NCBI GenBank assembly: GCA_030295235.1
Contig: AP026127.1
Location: forward strand, 312,501 to 376,500
Length of the DNA: 64,000 nucleotides
Direction of reading: 5' to 3'
From: Fistulifera solaris
Taxonomy: Eukaryota; Bacillariophyta; Bacillariophyceae; Naviculales; Stauroneidaceae
Part shown: positions 1-9,700 of the stretch, in pieces
Position numbering within the stretch: position 1 is the stretch's first letter
Layout of the letters: every line of letters starts with the position of its first letter
Notes under the pieces: generated by a model
The model's input: only the letters and a program-made list of their open reading frames with translations
Database searches by the model: none
Told to the model about the DNA's origin: nothing
Made by a program: the position numbers and the translations under genes

Positions 1-2143
1 CAAGATCCATTCGGCGTAGTCGGTACCTCGATGGGGATGACCCGGTTGTGCAACATACGCCAAGAACAAATTGGCCACAAAGGCACCCGTATCGAATCCC
101 ATGGGACCGTAAAAGGCGAATTCGGGGTCGATAACGTACGTCGCTTGCGGAGACGGTGCGCACATGACGGAACCGGAATGCAAATCCGCATGAATCAAGG
201 CTTGGGTCGAACCGACAAATTTGTGCTTGTAATGCGCCGCGGCGTGTTTCAACTCAATGTCATCCTCAATCGCCTTTTTCTCATCATCGAGTTGCGGGCT
301 GGTCCAACGATTGTTGGTGGCTTCCATGTACGGGTCGGTAAACACCACCTGTTCGGTCAAGGCACACATTTCGGAATTGGCACTCCACATTTCTACTTTG
401 GCACGCAATTCGGTCGTACTGAGAGCAAATCCACTCGTCAAAAACAACGTTTTCCCACAAAAGGTACCCATATCCACCGCCATAGTAGGATAACGGATCC
501 CTTGAATCAATCCTTTGCGCAGTATAATATGAGGAGGTTTTAAATATTCCATCACAATCAATCCATTCGGCTTGGAAAAGTGGTACAAACTGGGAACAAA
601 TTCGGGGCAAGCGGCTTTTTGTGCCGCCAGTGCTTGATATTCATAATACGCTCGATCCAACGTCAATGGCCACGATTCTCCCACACAACGAACGTACGGG
701 AGTGATTGCTTGACAATCACCTGATTTTCCGGTTTGTATTTGTTGGTGACAATAAACACCAAATTCAAATTCCCATCTCCAACTTCGACACAGTCCAAGT
801 CCTCCGGTTCCACGGCTTCCAAAATTTCCATGGCGGCCGGAGCATGTTGTGTCAAATAGAGAGGCAACGTGTGTACCGTTTGTTCCGTGTAGTCCTGTGT
901 GTTAGAGGGTGCTGCCGCAGCAACGGTTCCGTACGATTCGACAAATCGTCGAACATCAAACGTCCCGTTTGCCTGCGGATGCAAGACACCTTTTCCGTGA
1001 CAATCCCGGTAATATACGGTGCCGGCGTAATATCAAAGGCGGGATTCCATACATTCATATCGGCCGGTGCTTGACTCGTTTGCACAAATTCGTGGGCCGG
1101 TCGTTCTTCAATGACACACTCTTGTCCGGTCGAGGTGGTGACATCGAGTGTCGTAAACGGTGCGGCCACATAGAATGGAATCTGGTGGGCGCGGGCCACC
1201 AACGCCAATTGGTACGTCCCAATTTTGTTCGCGGTATCCCCATTCGCACACACGCGATCGGCTCCCACCACAATGCCGTGGACGGTATGGCGTTGACAAT
1301 AAAAGGCCGCCATACTGTCCGCAATCAAGGTCGCTCCCGGCATTTGTTCCGCTTGCAATTCAAAGGCGGTCAAACGCGATCCTTGATTGTACGGTCGTGT
1401 TTCCAATGCAATGATTTTGGCAAGACGGTGTTGATCACGGACGGCCCGGACAATCCCCAACGCGGTCCCGTACAAGGCCGTGGCGAGCGAACCGGTATTG
1501 CAAATGGTCATGAGGGTGAGTTGTTCTTCGGAAGAGTATTTCGATAACAACTCGTGGGCACCATACTTTGACAAGGTTTGATTGTCTTGCACATCCCGTT
1601 CCAGCATGAATTCGGCATGTTGTGTCACCGCCTGCAGCAAGCGTTGTCGTGCCGTCGTGTTGGTATCGTCTTCCAAAACCATACGATGACAGACATCCCG
1701 CACTTCTTGCACGGCATTGAACAAATTGACCGCCGTCGGTCGCGATGTCAGGAGATAATCCAATTTCGTTTCCAACAACGCCAAGAGTGCTGTCGCATCA
1801 TTTTCGTTTAGTGAATCGAGTTCACCAGTGGTCTGCAAATCGACCGCCAATCCCAACACGGCGACAATCGCAATCAACGGGGCTCCTGTCAACGAAAAGG
1901 AACGATGAGAAACGACTTTTCACAGCGCAACAAAACGTTTCACGCCACAAGAGAAACGCTCGCATTCTCGTACGCACCACGAATTTGCATATCTCGAATG
2001 GCGGTCCACGCCGCTTGCACATCGTTAATGGGGATATACACGCGTTGCCCGGGCAACAACAATTGATCCAAGACGTGCAATGTTGGGGGTGTGCCCGGTT
2101 CGTAGACCAAGGAGCGCAACAGTTCGGTAGACTCGTCTGTCAT
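1..2143 (-). CDS. MTNA-MTNK: Methylthioribose-1-phosphate isomerase / methylthioribose kinase fusion (3' end cut by window edge)
   Basis: Bifunctional enzyme of the methionine salvage cycle: the kinase phosphorylates 5-methylthioribose and the isomerase converts the product to methylthioribulose-1-phosphate. Exon 1 is 2143-1978, followed by a 92-nt GT-AG intron (1977-1886, phase 1) and exon 2 from 1885. The N-terminal part is MtnA of the eIF2B-like fold, with the catalytic Cys in CNTGSLAT and the Asp in VVGADRV. From about position 850 leftwards the reading frame is MtnK: a kinase loop HADLHSGS and the signature IDPEFAFYGPMGFD. The last residues lie outside the window. The frame breaks at the CC of 989-990, inside the conserved TEKGV motif of MtnA: one more G restores a continuous protein into MtnK. 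I infer an assembly indel. The start at 2143 gives MTDESTELL. Seen: both domains and the intron. Inferred: one continuous fusion. Confidence 0.88.
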
Positions 2144-2963
2144 TGCAGTGATGGATGAATTAGAATGATAGAATATAGTTGTATAATTAAAATACTCGTC
2201 TTCTGGTGGGTCAAGGAAAGAACATGGAAGCCGAATGCGTTTTGAAAAAAAAAGCATCGGAGGACCGTTGGTTCGGTCCCGGATACTCGGGAACGAACAT
2301 CATGACGTCATCCACGAGCCCGTTTCGCGTTTCTATTATTATTTAGCGTTGATTGAGTTGGCCATGATGATTACCGTTCCTAATCAAATGCATGGCAACA
2401 TCGAAACGAAAGACAAAAAAATATATAATTCAAACTAGGTTGCCGTGAGAACAAAGGTGAATGAAAGCTGTCTCGCTCGGAACAGTTCGAATTCATGACT
2501 GAACATGAAACGCAGTCGTTCCTGCCGACACTATAGTAAAAGCGGAAGACGTGATTAGGGATTACGACGCAATGAAACCATACATCCTGCGGTACAATTG
2601 CTGCCAATGGTAATGTAATTGCAACGAAAGACAGATATAGATTAACAAGCTAGCAGAAAGAACAAAAGTTACTACCAAACGACGCAAATCTTTGAGTACG
2701 GGGCGTGCGCAGGCGGAGTTGTGGATTGTTTATGCAAAAGTTGCGATAGAGAAATCTCTGTTTCCTCTTTGTGCTCCCTTACCATGCCTTCAGAGACTGA
2801 CTCATGGGCGGTACCTATAGTTGACCAAGGGAACCTACGTTTATTTGTCATAGCCTTTGCCTTTTCTTTGTATATATGACCAGCTCATCCTGTTCAATGG
2901 CAATCTTTTCTATTCCGTGTTTATCATATCCACCTCAACAGAAAATAAAACAATCCCATCCTC
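2144..2963. other. Intergenic region with a diverged repeat
   Basis: No convincing gene. It serves as the 5' region of the MtnA-MtnK gene and lies beyond the 3' end of the next gene. A segment at about 2495-2665 (ATGACTG, CAGTCGT, CTATAGTAAAAGCGG, then a later AACAAGCT block) recurs in diverged form at 4155-4330 and in part at 4362-4430, flanking the paralogous genes at 2964 and 4666. Confidence 0.5.
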
Positions 2964-3746
2964 TCAGCATTTGCGGCGCTTGCGTCGGGGGTCATTTTCC
3001 CGGTCTTTTTGACATTGATCCATCATGTCCCTCAATCTTTGCTCTAGTCCACTGAATGCATGATACGAATCGTCACAAATGTCACAAATCTCGGTCCATA
3101 AACTGTGAAACTGAAGAGTCGGTGGATGTTTTGCGCCACCGTTCGTACCCCGCGGTCCACTCGGCCACCGTCTTACCGCGTTCTTCTCGCAGAACATCAT
3201 CGACCAACATGGTTTCATCCAACCTGGAATGACCGGAATGCTGCAAATTCCCGGTTCCCGTCGATATGGTCCATTGACCATCCGAATACTTGAGGGGGAT
3301 TCGAAAGGGACAGAGATGCTCATTGTCGAGAGGACGTGCCGTCTTGGTAGTGGAATTTTGACTCTTTTGCCCCGTTTACAGTTGATGACCAGTAATTTGG
3401 TTGTTTTGGGATCATAGCCACGCCGCATAATTTTATACCCGTCTTGGGCACCGACTTGACTGAAATGAGTCTTAATGGCCATTTGGGTTTCTTTCGAATC
3501 ATCGGAAAAATCGGGAAAGACCCGAGGATTTTTGTGTCCGGAAGCTCGAATCAGTGGATCTTTCAAAAGCTTGGCGTATTTGGAGTCTTTGCCAATGTAT
3601 TCCACCAAATCAATCTCACAGCGCGTTGATTCACCGTCGGCATGAGTGAGCTGGGCCGGTACCATCAGAGAGGTCGGCAACCAAGTACAGTTTTGCTCCG
3701 TCATTAACAAGTTGTCCTCCAGCTCCGCAAAGGAAGTCGTTTCCAT
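2964..3746 (-). CDS. Basic protein of a lineage-specific family, paralogue 1
   Basis: I do not recognise the function. The start ATG at 3746 has a good context (AACCATGG). The protein shares its whole layout with the gene at 4666-5420: an N-terminal block with GES..., then DLVEYIG.DSKY; a block VFPDFSDDSK followed by AQDGY and CKRG; a middle block C.FRIP...S...W..S.G.G; and a C-terminal block LWTEICDICDDS followed by a helix and a basic tail. The pattern of a short alpha region, AQDG[YF], a basic stretch and a Cys recalls the FAR1/transposase-derived DNA-binding fold, but this is only a suggestion. Two single-base breaks are needed: near the CCCC at 3370-3373 and near the AA at 3114-3115. Without them the middle block lies in another frame. 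Basic composition and a KRRKC tail suggest a nuclear protein. Confidence 0.6.
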   Translation of the reverse strand: METTSFAELEDNLLMTEQNCTWLPTSLMVPAQLTHADGESTRCEIDLVEYIGKDSKYAKLLKDPLIRASGHKNPRVFPDFSDDSKETQMAIKTHFSQVGAQDGYKIMRRGYDPKTTKLLVINCKRGKRVKIPLPRRHVLSTMSISVPFESPSSIRMVNGPYRREPGICSIPVIPGWMKPCWSMMFCEKNAVRRWPSGPRGTNGGAKHPPTLQFHSLWTEICDICDDSYHAFSGLEQRLRDMMDQCQKDRENDPRRKRRKC

Positions 3747-4665
3747 GGTTAAATCGGTGTTATTATACAAAGAACTCAATATCCAGCACTACAGCAAAAT
3801 CCAAGAACGCAGCAATCACTTTGTTTGTCACAAGTAAGTCTCTATCGTCTTTAGAGTAAGTCGTCGTCTTTCAAAGCAGAAGCGCCAGGCATTACCGCTT
3901 ATAGCCCTGCTGTGCAATTGTAAAACGTGTTTGGCAAGCGGTGCCGGTGGGACGAAAAAATAATCAGGTGACGTCATGAAGTGAGCCTCCCCCCGCCCCC
4001 CAACAGCAAGCCGTTTGCCAGCACGCAGTCTTTGGTCTCCATATACCACTACATACTTCTTCTTCACCGTGTCATCCATTGTAATGCCTGTTGTTGGGAA
4101 AATTAGATTTTGATGAGGCTAGTCTACAAAGTACGGAATATCGAATAGGGAACAATTTCATGACTGGAATGCACTCGTGATGAAGTTCCGCCTACAAGAT
4201 GAGCTATAGTAAAGACGGAAAACAACGACGAAGAGGGATTTCAACGTCATGTACCATACATGCGTTGCAATGCAGCAATGCGTAATGAAACTAAAAGAAA
4301 AATGTAGATCAACGAGCTTACAGAATAAATTGAAGTTTCACAGGACTTTGTTTCGCAGCATTCATGACTGGAAAGAAATGCAGTCGTGATGAAAGGTCGC
4401 CTACACATCTGGTTTATAGTAAATAAAAAATCAGTGCATTGCAGCTTTTGAATGTGAACAGCACCTCGACGGAGACTCTGCTAGAGTCCAAATCGAATCA
4501 TGTCGACCCAAATTCGTAAGCGTGGATGATATCAACTCACCGACCTTCTAGGAGTCTATTTGAGGGGTCGACTCTGCCATGGCGGACTTAGAGACTTCAC
4601 TATAGCTAGAAGCCGTATCGGTAAACCCACTTGTCTCTGGGTGGAACCAAACATGTCAGATAGTT
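3747..4665. repeat. Intergenic region between the paralogues, with two more repeat copies
   Basis: Contains two diverged copies of the element also seen near 2500: at about 4155-4330 and 4362-4430. All share TCATGACTG, an A/C-rich spacer, CGTGATGAA, CGCCTACA and TATAGTAAA. The copies are not exact. They look like duplicated flanking DNA of the two paralogous genes rather than an active mobile element; I see no terminal repeats or transposase. A short reading frame at 3828-4079 is listed separately. Confidence 0.5.
3828..4079 (-). CDS. Small hypothetical protein, doubtful
   Basis: Open frame of 83 residues with ATG at 4079 (MDDTVKKKYVVVYGD at the start) and a basic composition. There is no recognisable domain, signal peptide or membrane segment. 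It lies just upstream of paralogue 1 on the same strand, so it could also be a 5' untranslated or upstream exon region. Weak support. Confidence 0.15.
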   Translation of the reverse strand: MDDTVKKKYVVVYGDQRLRAGKRLAVGGRGEAHFMTSPDYFFVPPAPLAKHVLQLHSRAISGNAWRFCFERRRLTLKTIETYL

Positions 4666-5420
4666 TCACCGCCGTCGTTGTTTTCGAAGACTGTGGCATT
4701 CCGCAATAATTTGTTGCAGGCGTTCTTCCATGTGTCGCGTCACGGCATCGTTCGAGTTGTCACAAATTTCACACAATTCGTTCCATAAATGTCCGTGTGT
4801 GAAATGGGTCCGGGAGGGTTCGCCCTCCTCGCCGCACAAAAGAAAGGCATCCTCGGCGGAAAGAGACTCGTCATTACTTTTCTTTCTCTTTTGGAACCGT
4901 TCTTTATCGCCTCACGCTCATGAAAGCAATGACTCGCCCGTCCGGAACCGGCCGAAAAATGCCACTCATGGTGGCTGAAGGCGAACGGTAAACGAAGTTG
5001 ACACCGGTATTGCTTTTCCGTCGGACGTTTCTTCCGCGATGACGGAAGTTTTCCTTTCGACAGAAACCTGCGTTTGCATTTGTAAACGAGTTGTTGGTGA
5101 TGATATTGGTGATACACGAGACCGAAACCGTCTTGGGCGCACATCTGCACCAAGTGTTGGGTAATGATGGCAATCGACGCCTTCGAATCGTCTTTGAGAT
5201 CGGGAAAAACGTGGGGCTTCCAATGTTCCGCCATGAAAGGATTCAAGGTATTCCCTTTGTGCTGACCGTATTTCGAGGTGGGGCCCATGTAATCGATTAA
5301 GTTGATGTCGGTCCGAACGGATTCGCCCGTCAAGTGATTCGTCAAGATTGCCGGAACGAGTATTTTTGCGGAGACCCAATGTTGTTCGGTCATGGTTTCG
5401 GGGTTCTCGGTGCTGTTCAT
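4666..5420 (-). CDS. Basic protein of a lineage-specific family, paralogue 2
   Basis: Paralogue of the gene at 2964-3746, in the same orientation and 0.9 kb away, so a local tandem duplication. Start ATG at 5420 (MNSTENPETM). Blocks in order: a GES...DLIDY-like block (here INLIDYMGPTSKY), VFPDLKDDSK, CAQDGFG, a CKRRF basic stretch, C.LRLPF..S..EW.FSAGSG, and the C-terminal LWNELCEICDNS with a basic LRKQRRR tail ending at 4666. The C-terminal block is in a different frame from the rest. One extra A near 4900-4901 joins them and creates a basic stretch (KKRFQKRKK) that would suit a nuclear localisation signal. A 50-nt intron (GTAATG to GCGAG) is a less likely alternative. Function unknown; a DNA-binding role is inference only. 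Confidence 0.6.
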
Positions 5421-5789
5421 ATTTTGTTATTTTTCCATGAAAAAGTGGACGGGTAAGGGTATCATAAACAATAGAAGAGGCTACTAGACTTCTTTACAAA
5501 GGCGACGCAGGATGCGAGATATTTTTTATAAAAAAAAATAAAAAAAAAACATGTTTTTTCTTTTCCTGCTTTTGTCGTGCGATGCAAGGTGCGATGTGCG
5601 ATGATGCGGCGCGGCGGAGGTTCGCAATTATTAAGCATGAAACGTGATCAGCGAGCGGGCATCGCTCTGAGTCAGTGGGTGAAACGATCGGAACGAAAAA
5701 CATCCTCACCATTATTTTCTCGTTTTTCGAAAAGCCAATGGAAGACGAAACAAACCTCTTTTATCATTCAAAAAGAGTAAAAGTATAAA
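5421..5789. other. Divergent promoter region
   Basis: Region between paralogue 2 (minus) and the DUF6816 gene (plus), so both 5' regions are here. It has long A- and T-runs at 5527-5560 and no credible gene. No defined promoter motif can be supported. Confidence 0.4.
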
Positions 5790-6725
5790 ATGCACCTACC
5801 TATGATTCAAAGCTATCAGCTATTATTATGCTGCTTCTTGTTTCGACAACAACTGGACGCCTTTCTGTTCTCAAAAACATATACAAGGCATCGGTCGTTG
5901 TCACTCTCGGCCACGGAAAACAACGTGCCCGATGCACAACGACGGCAAACGTGTCTACGAATCATTGCCAGTAGCATCTTCGGGACGACACCATTCATCG
6001 CACACGCAAGTACTGCTACTAAAGAATCGCTAAAAGCGCGCGTTGAAAACAATTTACTGACACCACCGTCGTACGGTTTAGAGGGCGCCGATGTGTATTA
6101 TCCAACTTGGTTTGAAGGCAAATGGGCCGTACAGTCATCTCTCACTTCTGTCGAAGCCCCGTGTGGAATCGCTTTATTCGGTGGAAACCGCACGTGGGAG
6201 ACAGCCCAACGCGAACAATTGCAGGATCCGCCTCTCCAATACGAGGCGCGGTTTGTTCCTATCCAGCAAAATCAAATCATTGCCGATCGAGAATTCAATG
6301 TCCGGTCGATCGCACAAGCCGTCATGGGACCCCAAAGTGTCCTCGACATTCCGTTCGTGACGCCAAATAAACTCACTTGCGTCTTGGCACCGACGGGAGC
6401 ATCCTCACCCTTTCAGGTCGATTTGATGACCTTGCAACGTCAACAAGAAAGGCCCACCGAACACCAATTTGATTGCAGTGAAGTCTCACGTGAAATCATT
6501 ACGGCCAAGGGTTCTTCTACCACCACCACCACCGTGTTGAAAGAAGTAGAAACCATTTCGTTGTATTCGTATCAACCAACCACACAATCAATTACCTGTC
6601 AACAACGGTCGGCCAAATTCATCTTGCCGTCTCAACAAGATCCGACCGCCTTGCGACTGTGGCAAATGACGGGAGGGAAACCGGTAGACGTGCGGTATTA
6701 TACAGTTACGTATCAACGAATCTAA
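5790..6725 (+). CDS. DUF6816-type protein, probably thylakoid lumen
   Basis: 311 residues, uninterrupted, start ATG at 5790. The N-terminus looks like a diatom bipartite plastid presequence: a hydrophobic signal segment (about residues 8-22), then LDAFLF with a Phe at the likely cleavage site, a transit-like stretch, RRQTCLRIIASS and a second hydrophobic segment ending in AHAS, which fits lumen targeting, possibly by the Tat route because of the RR. The mature part carries the family features: YYPTWFEGKW near the start, VEAPCG, a central block FVPIQQNQIIADREFN, and near the end RYYTVTYQRI. The family is found in cyanobacteria and plastid-bearing eukaryotes with no known biochemical activity. 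Family assignment rests on my recognition of the YPTWFEGKW...VEAPCG pattern. Confidence 0.7.
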   Translation: MHLPMIQSYQLLLCCFLFRQQLDAFLFSKTYTRHRSLSLSATENNVPDAQRRQTCLRIIASSIFGTTPFIAHASTATKESLKARVENNLLTPPSYGLEGADVYYPTWFEGKWAVQSSLTSVEAPCGIALFGGNRTWETAQREQLQDPPLQYEARFVPIQQNQIIADREFNVRSIAQAVMGPQSVLDIPFVTPNKLTCVLAPTGASSPFQVDLMTLQRQQERPTEHQFDCSEVSREIITAKGSSTTTTTVLKEVETISLYSYQPTTQSITCQQRSAKFILPSQQDPTALRLWQMTGGKPVDVRYYTVTYQRI

Positions 6726-6777
6726 TGTCCTATCCATTTCTAAACTACGAAAACTAATTGGTTCGAATGTATCTACC

Positions 6778-9700
6778 TCATGGCGTCATGGGTGGCGACG
6801 ACACATGGACCGAACCGGTCAATTGTCCTCCATTCTTCAGTTTATTCGGATGCACTTCGACTGTTTGATTCATACGGATCGTCGTCTCGTCGGTCTCACC
6901 TTCTTTCATGTATTGAATGAAACCAAATCGGGCATTCACGTCAACCCAGGGAAACACGTGACGGTCTTTGGCGCAATCAAAGGAGGCCAGATCGTAGTCT
7001 TTGGAAGTCCGAACAAACTCCACTTCGTCGCTCAACGGACTCCAATGATGAGTGCGCTGAATGGCACCTTCGCCAACCGCACACTTTTTCAATACACGGC
7101 CATTTCGATTGTGATGATACACGGGATAGCCGACGGCATCAAAGACGTGCACCTGGGAGTCGTGCAATGCAGATCCGCTCTGCTTGGTCAACAAATTGGA
7201 TATCATTTCCAGTGACTCGGGCGTAGTGTGCTTTTCAAGAACCCCTTTTAAGGTGCAAGTGGGAACATCGTCCAAGTGCTGAGCCTCGCGCCAAAATGCT
7301 CGGCATCCATCGGCAAGGAAGGATTGGGCACCACCAATTGCTTTGTGAAACTGTGATGAATCCAGCAACGAGTTCAAGGCATCAAGGATAAAGGACGAGA
7401 GAGCCCGGCTAACATAGCCTTGTTGGTATTTGAAGAAATCTTCGCACATGACGATCAGCCGCTGGATTTTTCTTCTCCATTGCTGGACCGTGAAACGATC
7501 CGTTGGCGGCCGAAAATAGGAGTTGACGACATACCAGCCCACCATTCGTCCTGGAAAGATAACTCTGTTGTTTGGGGGATCCCGAATAAAGCATGGACTC
7601 TGCCATCAACACGTTGGCACAACCTTGCGAGTATCCGAGTAGACCAAATGGTTTCTTCATCGCTACAGCGGCTTCAATCGCCTCTTCAATGCGGCTCGCA
7701 TTGTACTCAAACGAACGCGCAGTTGCCGTGTCCGCTCGAATGACTTCCACACCTCGTTTTTTCTTTCAATCGATGAAAAGCGTTTTGCAATTCCAAACCT
7801 TTCTTTCCCTCGGTGATAACGCCCATAGCTGAAACAATGACAAAATTGTATTTTCCGGGTCGGTTGGGGATCAGTAGACGAACCAGAGGGTCAGACCGCA
7901 ATTTTTCTCTATCTTTTTCTTCGTAAATGGTGGCATCAATAATTGCATCCACAATCACCTGTTCGCGATGTCGCTCGGGAGCCATAAATACATCATCGAC
8001 TTGTTCCCAATCATTGGCCGATTCTGCGACAGGGGGTTGGGTGGGTGAAAGATTCCTTCCGCCAATGCGGAGAGCATTCAACCTGCAACAAAGGACATGG
8101 TGAGATCACTGTACAACTAGTAAAATCTTGTATAAAAATTTGTAACCAACCATCTGCGAGTGTGATCGGTATTTTCCATGACATTATCAAACATAGATTT
8201 GATCATCAACGCATCGTAATTTCGTTTGTAGAAGGATCGAAACCAATCAACGTGGAAGGCATGTTTGTCAAGGGCTAGAACTTTTGCACACTCATCAAAC
8301 GCTTCCTGATAGGACGCTGTTGCTTCGGCATATTCCTTCGAAAGTTTGGTCTTTTCCTCATCTTCAATGAGTGACTCTAAAACTGACTTTCCAGCCGCGT
8401 CCGCTCGAGCGATTAAAGACTGTGCTTTGGTCGACGCACTAATGACTCTCGCTGTGTTTCGATTATCACCATCCTCAAGGATCGGTTCAGCAATCTGAAT
8501 TTCTGCTTTTGGTTTCGGTAGAGGATCAGGTTCTGTTTTATGCCGTACCCGCTGGACATGTCCTTTCAAAGCCATGTACGTTTCTGCGTCGTCCAAAATA
8601 CTCTTGGCAACAGAGAAAAGAGCTTCGTAGTAGCTTTGTCGAGCCCAGCGTCCGCCTGCCATGTAATCTTCTCTTCTAGGCATCTTGAGGCCTGGGAACC
8701 ATGAATCAAGCAGGTCATGCATATCAATCTGGTGGCTGGTTTTGAAACTTGTTTGGTCCAGTTCCAAGAGAGCCATGAGCGCTGAAGTCAGATTTCGCGC
8801 AGAACCTTGTCCGCTAGGACTACCAATTTCGGCGAGAACTGCGATAGCGAAAGATCGCGGCTGACTACAAATAAGATCCAAAAGCATTCGTTGATTCAGT
8901 TGAACGACTGTCGAAGACTTCATCACAGAAGTTAGTCCAGCTTGTAGTAGTGTCGCTACGTCTTGCGGACCTAGGAGCGAGTCACCCAATTCAAATCGTT
9001 CACGGCTGGTATCCGATTGGAGAATTAACGTATGTGGCACCTCGTTTTCCATGTAATCATCTTCTTTTGCGGCCCTTTCAGCAGGAGTAACTATGAAATC
9101 TTGTTCCTCATCTACTGATTCCATCACTCGCTTTAAGCGTGAATCGAGAGCCTCAACTCTGTGTCTTCTCAATGGACCAAATATAGAATGTGATCGTGAT
9201 TTCGATTTCTCATTAGTTGATAACCTAGAAACATGTGAAATCGATGAACTCGAGGCATATTGTCGACGACGATTGCGCTTGGTCGTGTGCGTTATCTTTG
9301 CTCTGTGACTGCTACGGGTCGCTTCCCCCAAGAAGACTGACAGGAAGAAGCTCTGCGGCAGAAAAGAAAGGCCGCCGTAACTCTCAGCGATTTCCAGCAC
9401 TTTCCTTTTAATGGAATAAACATATCGAATTCTCCTAAGGTCTTGTGACTGCCAGTCTGTTGGGTTTCGGGATTGAAGAATAAATTCGACCTGTTTGAAG
9501 GTCAAATAAGGTGCAATTTGACTAACAAGACCCGAGAATTCAGGATCCAGTGGGAGAAGTGGTTTGTCCCGTAGCGTGCTGTAAAGGTCAGAGGCAGATG
9601 GTATACCGACAAATTTCTCTGCATGGTAGGGAAGTTCAGACAAAGGAAGTACGTGTTCCTCGATTGAATGCGGTGCTGACATCGCTCCGAGTGCCACTGA

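Noticed and set aside
985-1000. Programmed -1 frameshift in MtnA
   Set aside because: No slippery heptamer in the right frame, and similar breaks occur in many unrelated genes here.
2260-2300. Possible tRNA T-arm (GGTTCGGTCCCGG)
   Set aside because: No matching D-arm, anticodon arm or acceptor stem within 90 nt on either side.
3828-4079. Possible 5' exon of paralogue 1
   Set aside because: No donor site in phase connects it to the start at 3746, and paralogue 2 has no such exon. Kept only as a low-confidence small frame.
4740-4900. A 50-nt micro-intron (GTAATG to GCGAG) in paralogue 2
   Set aside because: Shorter than every intron I support here. A single added A near 4900 gives a better basic stretch and agrees with the general indel pattern.
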